Shown: one piece after another, positions 1-8,353 of the stretch
How the letters are laid out: the number at the start of each line of letters is the position of its first letter
How positions within the stretch are numbered: the first letter of the stretch is position 1
Assembly: GCA_910577165.1 (NCBI GenBank)
Contig: CAJTLX010000058.1
Span: 1-19,291 of the forward strand
Direction: 5' to 3'
DNA: 19,291 bases
Source: an uncultured Lachnospiraceae bacterium
GTDB taxonomy: Bacteria; Bacillota; Clostridia; Lachnospirales; Lachnospiraceae
Notes under the pieces: model-generated
Told to the model about the DNA's origin: nothing
Databases searched by the model: none
What the model saw: only the letters and a program-made list of their open reading frames with translations
Position numbers and translations under genes: made by a program

Positions 1-744
1 CCAAACGGCGCGAAGCGTCATGAGGTGCGCATCAATGAAATGACAGAGTATGCAGCGGATATGAATATCGCGCTGACCTACCACAAATGCAGGGATCATT
101 GGAACGATGATCATTCCCATAGCCAGAGAATGATTGCGCGGATGCTTGAGGGCGGCTACAAGATGCTTTGCAAGAAATATCCGCGTCAGATTTCTGCGAT
201 GGAGAGAGAGCTCGATCTGCTTTGTGAGATTGAAAAGAAACGGGGAAAAAACCTTTGGGCGGACGAGTTAAATAAATGTGAGGACTGCTGGAAAAAGCGG
301 GCGGAGGATCATTTGATGATGGCTCTAAAGGAGGGGGACGCAGATATTGACAGTGCTGCGAACTGCTTTGGTCGGCTGACGGCGGAAATTTTTGTTTATC
401 GGGAAGATGAGTGGCGGGAAACGCTGTGGGAGATGGGATTTTATCTTGGAAAATTTATCTACCTGATGGACGCATATGACGATCTGGAGAAGGATAAGAA
501 GAAGGGGAGTTACAACCCCTTTCTGCCGATCTGTGGGAGAAAAGACTTCGAGCCATTTTGCAGACAAGTATTGGTGATGACAATGGCGGACTGTTCAAGG
601 AAATTTGAGATGCTTCCGCTGATCGAGGAAGTTGCGGTGCTACGCAATATTATTTATTCCGGTGTCTGGACAAAATATGAGATTTTACAGGCGAAAAAGG
701 AGCAGGGACGGAGTAAGACGCTAGGATGCGTGGAAACGAGGTAA
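1..744 (+). CDS. DUF5685-like protein, 5'-truncated by window edge
   Basis: The reading frame is open from base 1 (PNGAKRHEVRINEMTEYAAD) to a TAA at 742-744. The real start therefore lies upstream, and the GTG at 25 is only the first start-like codon inside the window. The visible 248 residues contain the NEMTEYAADMNIALTYHKC segment that I recognise from the DUF5685 family of Clostridia, followed by mostly helical, charged sequence and a CEDC pair. The family has no established biochemical role that I know of. About 100 N-terminal residues are probably missing, judged from memory of family length. The next gene, a J-domain protein, begins 7 nt after this stop, and its ribosome site overlaps the end of this gene, so the two are almost certainly one transcript. 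Family assignment is from memory of sequence resemblance. Confidence 0.75.
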   Translation, partial: PNGAKRHEVRINEMTEYAADMNIALTYHKCRDHWNDDHSHSQRMIARMLEGGYKMLCKKYPRQISAMERELDLLCEIEKKRGKNLWADELNKCEDCWKKRAEDHLMMALKEGDADIDSAANCFGRLTAEIFVYREDEWRETLWEMGFYLGKFIYLMDAYDDLEKDKKKGSYNPFLPICGRKDFEPFCRQVLVMTMADCSRKFEMLPLIEEVAVLRNIIYSGVWTKYEILQAKKEQGRSKTLGCVETR

Positions 745-751
745 ATCAACT

Positions 752-1510
752 ATGTATTTTGACCCGTATCAGGTGCTCGGGGTATCGCGCGACGCATCAG
801 AGGAAGAGATAAAAAAAGCATACAGAGCATTAAGCCGCAAATATCATCCGGACGCAAATATCAACAATCCGAACAAAGGGCAGGCGGAAGAACGCTTTAA
901 GCAGGTGCAGCAGGCCTATGCCCAGATTATGAAGGAGCGATCCGGGGATTATTCAGGACAAGGTTATACCGGATCGGGCTTTGGCGGGTTCGGGCAGGGG
1001 TTTGGATCGCAGGGAAGCCAAAATACTTATGGGGGACAGGGAAATTATAGCGGTTATGGAAACCAGGGTGGTTACGGAGGTTTTGGTGGATTTGGAAATT
1101 TCTGGCAAAACACAGGCGGCTTTCATGTAAATGATGATTATGAGGAATCCACGGTACAGATGCAGGCGGCGCGCAACTATATCAACGCGGGTCATTATGC
1201 GGAGGCACTGCATGTACTTGCGGAGATGCGGGAGCGCACAGCTAGATGGTATTATTTTGCGGCGGTGGCGAACGAGGGTGCGGGCAATAAGGCAAACGCG
1301 CTCAATTATGCAAAACAGGCGGTTGAGCTGGAACCTGGCAATACGGAGTACTGCAATTATCTGGACAAGTTACAGTACGGCGGAAACTGGTACCAAAATT
1401 TTGGACAGGGATACGGGTATGGCAGACCGGGGGAGAGTGTCGGGGGTTTTTGTATCAAACTCTGGATTTTGCAAATTTTATGTAATTGTTTCTGCCGATG
1501 TGGGTTGTAA
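752..1510 (+). CDS. J-domain (DnaJ-like) protein with Gly/Phe-rich linker, TPR-like repeats and Cys-rich tail
   Basis: This 252-residue protein starts with a J domain (residues 2-65, YHPDAN with HPD at 32-34), the motif that stimulates Hsp70 ATPase activity. Residues about 70-125 are a Gly/Phe/Gln/Tyr-rich low-complexity stretch. Residues about 135-205 look like TPR helices (ALHVLAEMRE, ALNYAKQAVELEPGN). The C-terminus is short, hydrophobic and Cys-rich (FCIKLWILQILCNCFCRCGL), possibly membrane- or metal-associated. It lacks the DnaJ zinc finger and C-terminal client-binding domains, so it is not the housekeeping DnaJ but a specialised co-chaperone. The start ATG has GAGG about 10 nt upstream, overlapping the end of the preceding DUF5685-like gene. 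Its Hsp70 partner is not in this window. A terminator follows at 1557-1600. Confidence 0.85.
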   Translation: MYFDPYQVLGVSRDASEEEIKKAYRALSRKYHPDANINNPNKGQAEERFKQVQQAYAQIMKERSGDYSGQGYTGSGFGGFGQGFGSQGSQNTYGGQGNYSGYGNQGGYGGFGGFGNFWQNTGGFHVNDDYEESTVQMQAARNYINAGHYAEALHVLAEMRERTARWYYFAAVANEGAGNKANALNYAKQAVELEPGNTEYCNYLDKLQYGGNWYQNFGQGYGYGRPGESVGGFCIKLWILQILCNCFCRCGL

Positions 1511-1556
1511 TAAGAACTTGAAAAAAATATAAAGAGCAGCGGAAGTGCCGATTAAG

Positions 1557-1600
1557 AAGATGCGGGATTGGAATGGAGGTTTCCTTTCTGCATCTTTTTT
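1557..1600 (+). terminator. Intrinsic terminator after the J-domain gene
   Basis: Arms AAGATGC (1557-1563) and GCATCTT (1590-1596) pair, an inner GGAA/TTCC pair tightens the hairpin, and a run of T follows to 1602. It ends the DUF5685/J-domain transcript. The T-run directly abuts the -35 box of the next promoter. Confidence 0.7.
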
Positions 1601-1629
1601 TTGACTTTCCGCTACTGACGTGGTATGAT
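1601..1629 (+). promoter_or_regulatory. SigmaA-type promoter for the DUF1015 gene
   Basis: A -35 box TTGACT at 1601-1606, exactly 17 nt of spacer and a -10 box TATGAT at 1624-1629 give a near-consensus vegetative promoter. The predicted start near 1636 leaves a leader of about 60 nt before the ATG at 1697. Confidence 0.8.
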
Positions 1630-1696
1630 ATAGAGAAAACAGACTGTCAGCACAGAAATCTGTTAGATAATATAAAGGGCAGAAAAGAGGAAAATT

Positions 1697-2938
1697 ATGG
1701 CAGAGGTCAGACCATTTTACGGTATTCGGCCAAGAGCGGATGTGGCACATCGTGTGGCAGCACTTCCCTATGATGTATATAGCCGGGAGGAGGCGAGGGC
1801 GAAGGCAAAGGAGGATGAACTTTCCTTTTTAAATATTGATCGTCCGGAAACACAGTTTGCTAAAGATCAGGATATGTATGCGGACAAGGTTTACCAAAAG
1901 GCGGGGGAACTGCTCGCAATGCGAATTGCAGACGGGACATTTGTCATGGAAAAAGAGTGCTGCTACTATATCTATGAGCTGATAATGGGGGGCAGAAGTC
2001 AGACAGGGATTGTAGCGTGTGCCTCGATCGACGACTACTTAAACAATGTGATTAAAAAACACGAGAATACTCGCGAGGAAAAAGAGCTTGACCGCATTCG
2101 CCATGTGGATGCCTGTGACGCTCAGACGGGACCAATTTTTCTTGCCTATCAGAAAAGGGCGCGGCTTAGCGCGCTGGTAGATAGGATAAAGAGGGAGGAA
2201 AAGCTCTACCATTTTACTTCGGAGGATGGAATTGTACACAATGTCTGGCGCGTTGCACAAAAAGAATGGATCTCGGCAATTTCAGAGGAGTTTTTGGCAG
2301 TCGAGAGTATCTATATTGCGGACGGGCATCACCGGGCTGCTTCGGCAGTTAAAGTTGGGTTAAAGCGAAGAAAACAGCATAGAGAAGATCGTGGTACAGG
2401 AGAATTCAATTATTTTTTGTCCGTTCTTTTTCCGGAGGAAGAACTAATGATTTTGCCATATAATCGTGTGGTAAGGGATTTAAACGGGTGGACAAGAGAA
2501 GAATTCTTGGCGAGAATTTTGGAAAATTTTTATATTTCAGAACGCAAAAAAGAAGCTGTCATACCAAAAGATAAGAGCCATTTTGGAATGTATCTAAAAG
2601 ACTGTTGGTATGAACTTACCGCAAAGCCGGAAATTTTAGGGGGAGGTGATCCAGTAAAGTCGCTTGATGTAACAATTCTGCAGGATTATTTGCTTGCCCC
2701 GATTCTTGGAATTAGCGATCCCTGCACGGATAAGCGAATTGATTTCATCGGTGGAATTCGGGGAGTTTTAGAGCTTGAGCGCAGAGTGGAGCAGGATATG
2801 GCTGTGGCATTTTCCATGTATCCGACCTCAATCTTGGAACTTTTCTCTGTATCGGACGCGGGACTGCTTATGCCACCGAAATCTACCTGGTTTGAGCCAA
2901 AGCTTAGAAGTGGGCTATTTATCCATAAACTCTCGTAA
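1697..2938 (+). CDS. DUF1015 family protein (possible ParB-fold kinase relative)
   Basis: This 413-residue protein matches the DUF1015 pattern. It begins RPFYGIRP and ALPYDVYS (residues 5-29), carries KKHENTREEKELDR at 120-133, and has the diagnostic ADGHHRAAS at 208-216. The DGHHR motif resembles the nucleotide-binding loop of ParB/sulfiredoxin-fold serine kinases (SerK, SbnI). Clostridial relatives often sit near serine biosynthesis genes, so a role in serine phosphorylation is possible but inferred; no serA or serC is visible here. The start ATG is preceded by AGAGG about 8 nt upstream, and a strong promoter lies 70 nt further up. Length looks complete. The gene is followed by the LiaF-like gene on the same strand after 70 nt, with no terminator in between. 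Confidence 0.85.
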   Translation: MAEVRPFYGIRPRADVAHRVAALPYDVYSREEARAKAKEDELSFLNIDRPETQFAKDQDMYADKVYQKAGELLAMRIADGTFVMEKECCYYIYELIMGGRSQTGIVACASIDDYLNNVIKKHENTREEKELDRIRHVDACDAQTGPIFLAYQKRARLSALVDRIKREEKLYHFTSEDGIVHNVWRVAQKEWISAISEEFLAVESIYIADGHHRAASAVKVGLKRRKQHREDRGTGEFNYFLSVLFPEEELMILPYNRVVRDLNGWTREEFLARILENFYISERKKEAVIPKDKSHFGMYLKDCWYELTAKPEILGGGDPVKSLDVTILQDYLLAPILGISDPCTDKRIDFIGGIRGVLELERRVEQDMAVAFSMYPTSILELFSVSDAGLLMPPKSTWFEPKLRSGLFIHKLS

Positions 2939-3008
2939 TGGAAAAAGCAAGGGCGGGAACCAAAAGAGTGGTAATTTTGGCAAAATCTATTAAAGGAGGA
3001 AATTTATT

Positions 3009-3692
3009 ATGGCAAAAAAAGAAATGGATTATAGTGCAGAGCAGCCAAAAAGAGGAAAGCTTACCCGGAGATTATTAAAAATTGCGATAGTTTATATATT
3101 GCTCGATAATATTGTAAGCAGTTATGCAAAATACCGTAAAAGACGCGATGAGAAATTAGAAGAGGAAAATGCGGACAGTGCTTATAAAACCTATGATCTT
3201 TTTATGAACAGCAAAGAGATCAAGATTGGAGATGAGCGTTTTTCCGGTGCAAATATAAAGAATTGTCTTGGCGGAGTAAATCTTGATTTGCAGGAACTGA
3301 AAATGACCTCGGATGTATTTTTAAATATTACTAATGTATTTGGTGGAATAAGTATCAAAGTGCCATATGGGGTAAATGTAAAATGTGATTGTAAATGCTT
3401 GTCTGGGGGAGTTTCCAATATGGTGCCGGAGTACGAGGGCGAGGATGTACATACCATCTATATTGAAGCAAAAGTGACTTTTGGCGGGCTGGCAGTAACC
3501 GCGGCAAAATCTGTGGATGAAACGGTGGAAGATATGTTTGAAGAAGGTGTATTGGAGAACCTCTCAAAAGAGATAGTAAAGGAGTCCGGCATAGGAAAAG
3601 AGATGGGCGGAAAAGAATCCGGTGTAGGGGAGATAATCGATGTGGCAGCCGCAAAAGAAGATGGTACCCAAAATTCGGATAAAGAAGAATAA
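3009..3692 (+). CDS. LiaF-like membrane-anchored beta-repeat protein (DUF2154-type)
   Basis: The protein has 227 residues. A basic N-terminus leads into one hydrophobic segment at about 23-37 (LKIAIVYILLDNIV), then a charged stretch, then a beta-rich domain at about 70-165. That domain has recurring glycine-pair turns: LGGVNLDL (87-94), FGGISIKVP (111-119), LSGGVSN (131-137) and FGGLAV (158-163). This is the pattern of the LiaF C-terminal/cell-wall-active-antibiotic-response domain. In Bacillus, LiaF restrains the LiaRS envelope-stress system. The tail (170-227) is acidic and low-complexity. No liaR or liaS gene is in the window, so a direct LiaF role is unproven. The ribosome site AAAGGAGGA lies about 8 nt before the ATG. 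The enoyl reductase gene follows 25 nt later, which suggests cotranscription. Confidence 0.7.
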   Translation: MAKKEMDYSAEQPKRGKLTRRLLKIAIVYILLDNIVSSYAKYRKRRDEKLEEENADSAYKTYDLFMNSKEIKIGDERFSGANIKNCLGGVNLDLQELKMTSDVFLNITNVFGGISIKVPYGVNVKCDCKCLSGGVSNMVPEYEGEDVHTIYIEAKVTFGGLAVTAAKSVDETVEDMFEEGVLENLSKEIVKESGIGKEMGGKESGVGEIIDVAAAKEDGTQNSDKEE

Positions 3693-3717
3693 GATATTGA
3701 TATAGAGGAGGAAAGTA

Positions 3718-4884
3718 ATGGTTGTAGAGCCAAAAGTAAAAGGATTTATCTGCATTACAGCGCATCCGGAAGGGTGCAGCGAACATGTGCGAAGACAGAT
3801 AGAGTATGTCAAGTCAAAAAAGGTAGAAGGGCACAAAGGGGCAAAAAAAGTGCTAGTGATCGGCGCGTCGACAGGCTACGGTTTAGCTTCAAGAATCTGT
3901 GCCGCCTTTGGAAATAATGCGGCAACACTCGGAATTAGTTTTGAGAAGGAAGCGAGCGGCAAGCGCACTGCTACGCCAGGATATTACAATACAAAGGCAT
4001 TTGAACAGTATGCAAAAGAGGCGGGATTATATGCTGCCTCCCTTAACGGAGATGCCTTTTCCGATGAGATAAAGGCACAGGCAATTGAAAAGATCCGCGC
4101 GGATCTCGGTCAGGTGGATATGGTCATCTACAGTTTGGCCGCGCCGCGCCGCACCGACCGCGACGGTACAGTGTATACCTCGGTATTAAAGACAACGGGG
4201 GAAGATTACACGAATAAAACTTTGGATTTGCAGAAAAATGAAATTGTATCAGTAACGATCCCGGCAGCGGATGCCTTGGAAGAATTTGCAACCGTTAAGG
4301 TAATGGGCGGCGAGGACTGGAATGAATGGATAAGGCAACTTTCTTTAGCGGGGGTTCTTGCAAAGAATGCAGTTACTATAGCATATTCTTATATTGGACC
4401 GGAAATTACACACCCGATCTATTTTAACGGGACGATCGGTGCGGCAAAAAAAGATGTGGAGAAAACCGCAAAACAAATGTGCAAAGAATTTGCCGATCAG
4501 GGACTAAGAGCCTATGTTTCGGTAAATAAGGGACTTGTGACACAGGCAAGCTCCGCAATTCCCATTGTGCCGCTTTATATGTGCATCCTCTACAAGGTAA
4601 TGAAAGAAAAGGGACTGCACGAGGGCTGTATTGAACAGATGGAACGCCTGTTTTCCACCCGCCTTTCAGAAGAGATTGTGCCGGTGGATGAGGAGGGGCG
4701 TATCCGCATGGACGATTATGAGATGAGAGAGGATGTGCAGGACGAAGTAAAACTTGCCTGGGAGCAGGTAACAACAAAAAACCTTGCGCAGTATGCGGAT
4801 GTGGACGGCTATTTTGAAGATTTTTATCATATGTTCGGGTTTCACTATGACAATGTGGACTACACAAAGGATGTAGAAATATAA
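3718..4884 (+). CDS. fabV: FabV/TER-type trans-2-enoyl-CoA (or enoyl-ACP) reductase
   Basis: This 388-residue protein has the full FabV/trans-2-enoyl-CoA reductase layout. It opens VVEPKVKGFICITAHPEGC, has a nucleotide-binding loop IGASTGYGLASR at 48-59, a substrate-loop segment SLAAPRRTD at 139-147, and the family-specific Y-(x8)-K catalytic pair at Y235 and K244 (YFNGTIGAAK). An AYSYIGPE strand comes just before. The family reduces crotonyl-CoA to butyryl-CoA with NAD(P)H in butyrate formers, or enoyl-ACP in fatty-acid synthesis; sequence alone does not decide which. FabV enzymes are generally insensitive to triclosan. The ribosome site GAGGAGGAAAG is strong. The gene sits downstream of the LiaF-like gene and is followed by two large hairpins. 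Length is normal and no lesion is seen. Confidence 0.92.
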   Translation: MVVEPKVKGFICITAHPEGCSEHVRRQIEYVKSKKVEGHKGAKKVLVIGASTGYGLASRICAAFGNNAATLGISFEKEASGKRTATPGYYNTKAFEQYAKEAGLYAASLNGDAFSDEIKAQAIEKIRADLGQVDMVIYSLAAPRRTDRDGTVYTSVLKTTGEDYTNKTLDLQKNEIVSVTIPAADALEEFATVKVMGGEDWNEWIRQLSLAGVLAKNAVTIAYSYIGPEITHPIYFNGTIGAAKKDVEKTAKQMCKEFADQGLRAYVSVNKGLVTQASSAIPIVPLYMCILYKVMKEKGLHEGCIEQMERLFSTRLSEEIVPVDEEGRIRMDDYEMREDVQDEVKLAWEQVTTKNLAQYADVDGYFEDFYHMFGFHYDNVDYTKDVEI

Positions 4885-4888
4885 AACA

Positions 4889-4980
4889 GCAGAAACTCGA
4901 AACAGTGCTGGAAGGAGATGATGAGCGCGAAGCGAACAGAATCCCCTTCCACGGACGGGGTACTGCGTAGAGATTTCTGC
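4889..4980. repeat. Long imperfect hairpin, copy 1 of a two-unit structured repeat
   Basis: The outer arms GCAGAAACTC (4889-4898) and GAGATTTCTGC (4970-4980) pair with one bulge. CAGT pairs ACTG, and the inner arms GGAAGGAGAT (4910-4919) and ATCCCCTTCC (4941-4950) pair with one mismatch. The apical loop contains GAGCGCGAAGCGAACAG. It begins 4 nt after the reductase stop codon. No T-run follows, so it is not a standard terminator. It could be a palindromic mobile repeat or a structured RNA. Confidence 0.75.
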
Positions 4981-4995
4981 GGAACTCTAAAAACA

Positions 4996-5085
4996 GCAAA
5001 TGTCCATACAACACCCGGAAGGAGATTTTGGGAGCGAAGCGAGCAGAATCTCCTTCCCCTAAGTGGGTGCTGGGAGGACATTTGC
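4996..5085. repeat. Long hairpin, copy 2 of the structured repeat
   Basis: The outer arms GCAAATGTCC (4996-5005) and GGACATTTGC (5076-5085) are perfectly complementary. CACCC (5012-5016) pairs GGGTG (5065-5069), and GGAAGGAGATT (5017-5027) pairs AATCTCCTTCC (5047-5057) perfectly. The loop contains GGGAGCGAAGCGAGCAG. It has the same layout, loop core and flanks (AAAACAGCA before, TGCGGAACT after) as copy 1, with a period of 107 nt. It ends 33 nt before the argS start. Confidence 0.8.
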
Positions 5086-5118
5086 GGAACTAAATATAGA
5101 AAGTGAGGAATTTTTATT

Positions 5119-6894
5119 TTGAAGAAGATAACAGAACAGCTTACCGAGCGGTTAAGGGCGGCATTTAAGACCTGTGGGTACGAGGAGAAATTCGGAGTGA
5201 TCTCAGTCTCCAATCGCCCCGATCTCTGCCAGTACCAATGCAATGGCGCGATGGCAGCAGCAAAACAATATAGGATGGCACCAATTGAAATTGCGCGGCA
5301 GATTGTAGCGGACTGCAATGAAGATCCAATATTTTCTAAATTCGAGGCAGTAATGCCGGGCTTTATCAATATCACCCTGTCAAACCAGTTTCTCTCCAAG
5401 ATGCTTGCGGTAATGGCGGAGGAAGAAAAACTTGGAGTAACCTCCGGCAAGCCAAAAAAGATTGTGATTGATTACGGCGGACCAAATGTGGCAAAGCCTC
5501 TGCATGTCGGGCATTTGCGCTCCGCAATCATTGGCGAGTCCCTAAAGCGGATAAAGCGTTTTATGGGCGATCAGGTAGTTGGCGATATCCATTTAGGCGA
5601 CTGGGGATTGCAGATGGGATTAATTATTGAGGAGCTGCGCGACAGACAGCCGGAACTTGTCTATTTTAAGAAAGGGTATACTGGAGAATATCCAAAAGAA
5701 CCACCATTTACTCTTAGTGAACTGGAGGAGATCTATCCGGCAGCATCCGCAAAATCGAAGGAGGATGAGGAATTTAATGAGAGGGCGCACCGGGCAATTT
5801 TGCGAATTCAGAATTTAGATCCAGCCTATATGGCACTCTGGCAACATATTATGTCCGTGTCCCTGCCGGATCTGCGCAGAAACTATGAAAATTTAAATGT
5901 ATCCTTTGATGTCTGGAAGGGCGAGAGTGATGTGAAGCCATATATTAACGAAATGATTGACGATCTAAAAGAGCGCGGTGTTGCATATGAGAGCCAGGGC
6001 GCGCTTGTGGTGGATATCGCCAGGGATGAGGATACCAAGGAATTGCCGCCCTGCATTGTGCGCAAATCGGATGGTGCTGCCATCTATGCGACTTCTGATC
6101 TGGCAACGATACTTGACCGCGAGAAACTCTACCAGCCAGATCAGTATATTTATCTGGCGGACAAGCGTCAGGAACTGCATTTTACGCAAGTTTTCCGCAC
6201 TGCGCGCAAGGCGGGCTATGTAAAGCCTGATACCAGAATGGATTATATTGGTTTTGGCACGATGAACGGAAAGGACGGCAAGCCATTTAAAACCCGCCAG
6301 GGCGGCGTGATGCGGCTTGAATACCTCCTAAAAGAAGTTGAGGATGCGGTCTATAAAAAGATAGAGGAAAACCGCACGATGGAGGAGGAGGAAGCGCGTG
6401 CGACCGCAAAAATTGTGGGATTGGCAGCGGTAAAATACGGTGATCTGTCCAATCAGGCGGGAAAGGATTATATTTTTGATGTGGAGCGTTTTGCTTCCTT
6501 TGAGGGAAATACAGGACCTTATATTCTCTATACAATGGTGCGCATCAAATCAATTCTTGCAAAATATAAGGAGAGCGGGAAGGGAATAAAAATTGCCGCT
6601 CTTACCGAAAATACTGACAGGGAGTACAGTGGCAGTGAAACCGATCTGATGCTTGCTGCATCCCGCTTTGCTGAGATAATTGAAAAAGCGGCGGAAGAGC
6701 TTGCACCACATAAGATTTGTCAATATATTTACGAACTTTCCAATGCCTTTAATAGCTTTTACCATGAAAATCGGATTTTAGCACAGGAAGAGGAAGAAAA
6801 GCAGGCACAGTGGATTGCCCTGATCACGATTGTTTTGCGTATTTTAAGTAGATGTACAGATCTGCTTGGCTTTGAGTCTCCGAATCGAATGTAA
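5119..6894 (+). CDS. argS: Arginyl-tRNA synthetase
   Basis: This class I aminoacyl-tRNA synthetase of 591 residues charges tRNA-Arg in the cytoplasm. An N-terminal ArgRS-specific domain (about 1-105) precedes the catalytic core. The HIGH-equivalent is HVGH at 129-132 within GGPNVAKPLHVGHLRS, and the second signature region is KPFKTRQGGVMRL at 388-400, replacing a canonical KMSK. A DALR-type anticodon-binding helical domain forms the C-terminus (about 470-591, NAFNSFYHENRIL). The start is a TTG with GTGAGGA about 10 nt upstream; no in-frame ATG would leave the N-terminal domain intact. The leader contains two long hairpins but no recognisable T-box. The DUF815 gene starts 24 nt downstream and is probably cotranscribed. 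Confidence 0.95.
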   Translation: MKKITEQLTERLRAAFKTCGYEEKFGVISVSNRPDLCQYQCNGAMAAAKQYRMAPIEIARQIVADCNEDPIFSKFEAVMPGFINITLSNQFLSKMLAVMAEEEKLGVTSGKPKKIVIDYGGPNVAKPLHVGHLRSAIIGESLKRIKRFMGDQVVGDIHLGDWGLQMGLIIEELRDRQPELVYFKKGYTGEYPKEPPFTLSELEEIYPAASAKSKEDEEFNERAHRAILRIQNLDPAYMALWQHIMSVSLPDLRRNYENLNVSFDVWKGESDVKPYINEMIDDLKERGVAYESQGALVVDIARDEDTKELPPCIVRKSDGAAIYATSDLATILDREKLYQPDQYIYLADKRQELHFTQVFRTARKAGYVKPDTRMDYIGFGTMNGKDGKPFKTRQGGVMRLEYLLKEVEDAVYKKIEENRTMEEEEARATAKIVGLAAVKYGDLSNQAGKDYIFDVERFASFEGNTGPYILYTMVRIKSILAKYKESGKGIKIAALTENTDREYSGSETDLMLAASRFAEIIEKAAEELAPHKICQYIYELSNAFNSFYHENRILAQEEEEKQAQWIALITIVLRILSRCTDLLGFESPNRM

Positions 6895-6918
6895 TATAAA
6901 GATAAGGCGGGGAAAAAG

Positions 6919-8232
6919 ATGTATAAAAAATTAAAACGGCTTGTTGTCTACAATAATATTTGGATACAGAAAGAAAATATTTTATTTGAGCTTGCCTTTG
7001 CCATTGAACAGTATAAAAATGGTAAATTTGATGCGGAAAAGGTGGTGGAATGTATTTACCACAAGATCCACCGCCTGCTTGACTTGGCAACGGAGTATGG
7101 GTTTGACGGGAATCTCTGGCAGAATTATTTGACCTGGCTGCTTATCAGCGTGGAAACTCCATTTAGTATGGTCTGCGAGAAGGTGGGGGCGAAGGAGGGT
7201 ACGGTCAACACTTTTGCTAAGGCGGATTTCGCAATTTTTAAAGAATTGTTTGACTATAATTTTGCCCCGTTAGAAAAAGAATTGGGGATCGATTGCTTTT
7301 CGATTATCACCAACTATCATGCAATCGTAAAAAATGAAAGAAGTTATAATCATAATGTAAGTGAGAAGGTGCGCGCGCTGAGCAAGAAGATTGCGGCGGC
7401 TTCGGATGCGGAAGAAGTTTTTTTGCTTGTTACCGGATTTTATGCGGATTATGGAGTTGGAAAACTGGGATTAAACAGGGCATTCCGCGTACAGCATATT
7501 CAGACGGGCGGGGCGAATCTGATTCCCATTACCAACACGGATGATACGCGCTTATCCGACCTTGTGGGCTACGAGCGGCAGAAGGAGCAGCTGTATGAAA
7601 ATACGGCGGCATTTGTGGAGGGAAAAGCGGCGAACAATGTCCTGCTCTACGGGGATGCGGGAACGGGAAAGTCGACAAGTATCAAGGCGATCCTAAATGA
7701 ATTTTATGACCGGGGACTTCGTATGATTGAGATATACAAACACCAGTTCGAAGATCTCTCCTCTGTAATCTCGAAGATTAAAAACCGCAATTATCGCTTT
7801 ATTATCTATATGGATGACCTCTCATTTGAGGAATTCGAGATCGAATATAAATATTTAAAGGCGGTGATTGAGGGCGGACTGGAGACCAAACCGGACAATG
7901 TGTTGATCTATGCAACATCGAATCGCAGGCATTTGATCCGTGAAACCTGGGGGGATCGATCGGATATGACACAGGACGAACTGCACCACTCTGACACAAT
8001 GCAGGAAAAGCTTTCTTTGGTTGCCAGATTTGGGGTCAGCATCAATTACGGCGCGCCGACGCAGAAAGAATATTTTGATATTGTCGAACATCTTGCTGCG
8101 CCGTATGAAAATTTCGGGCTTTCAAAAGATGAGTTGCGGCAGCAGGCAAATGCCTGGGAAATGCGCAACGGAGGGCTTTCCGGGCGAACAGCACAGCAGT
8201 TTATAACATATATGGTGGATAAAAATCGATAA
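6919..8232 (+). CDS. DUF815 family AAA+ ATPase
   Basis: The protein has 437 residues. The N-terminal half (about 1-200) is helical and specific to the family. The C-terminal AAA+ module has Walker A GDAGTGKS at 245-252, Walker B FIIYMDD at 294-300, a sensor-1 Asn in YATSNRRHL (331-339) and a conserved Arg in VARFG (368-372). This order and GYERQKEQLYENTAAF before the P-loop are characteristic of DUF815. Its cellular function is not established to my knowledge; it presumably acts as a cytoplasmic ATP-driven remodeller. The ribosome site is a loose GGCGGGGA. The gene is 24 nt after argS. A fresh promoter follows for the next gene. Confidence 0.9.
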   Translation: MYKKLKRLVVYNNIWIQKENILFELAFAIEQYKNGKFDAEKVVECIYHKIHRLLDLATEYGFDGNLWQNYLTWLLISVETPFSMVCEKVGAKEGTVNTFAKADFAIFKELFDYNFAPLEKELGIDCFSIITNYHAIVKNERSYNHNVSEKVRALSKKIAAASDAEEVFLLVTGFYADYGVGKLGLNRAFRVQHIQTGGANLIPITNTDDTRLSDLVGYERQKEQLYENTAAFVEGKAANNVLLYGDAGTGKSTSIKAILNEFYDRGLRMIEIYKHQFEDLSSVISKIKNRNYRFIIYMDDLSFEEFEIEYKYLKAVIEGGLETKPDNVLIYATSNRRHLIRETWGDRSDMTQDELHHSDTMQEKLSLVARFGVSINYGAPTQKEYFDIVEHLAAPYENFGLSKDELRQQANAWEMRNGGLSGRTAQQFITYMVDKNR

Positions 8233-8238
8233 AATCCT

Positions 8239-8267
8239 TTGACAGATTGCACAGACACTGGTAAAAT
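8239..8267 (+). promoter_or_regulatory. SigmaA-type promoter for the SH3 membrane protein gene
   Basis: A consensus -35 TTGACA at 8239-8244, a 17-nt spacer and a -10 TAAAAT at 8262-8267. The predicted transcript starts around 8274. That cuts through the GGGAGG at 8271-8276, so the GTG at 8285 would lack a complete ribosome site on this transcript, and translation from the ATG at 8354 is favoured. Confidence 0.8.
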
Positions 8268-8353
8268 AGAGGGAGGCAATCTGTGTGGGACGTGGCAGTT
8301 TGCCAAAAAAAGCAACAGCTTTGTGGAAAAAACGTTTCAGAACGGGGGAAGAT

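Noticed and set aside
4885..5118. A T-box or other riboswitch controlling argS.
   Set aside because: I find no AGGGTGG-type T-box sequence and no terminator/antiterminator pair; the space is taken by two related hairpins.
4424..5450. Two minus-strand open frames of 196 codons opposite the enoyl reductase gene, the hairpins and argS.
   Set aside because: They are antisense to clear genes, and part of their length comes from the palindromic hairpins. Their composition (Pro/Ser/Leu-rich) is typical of shadow frames.
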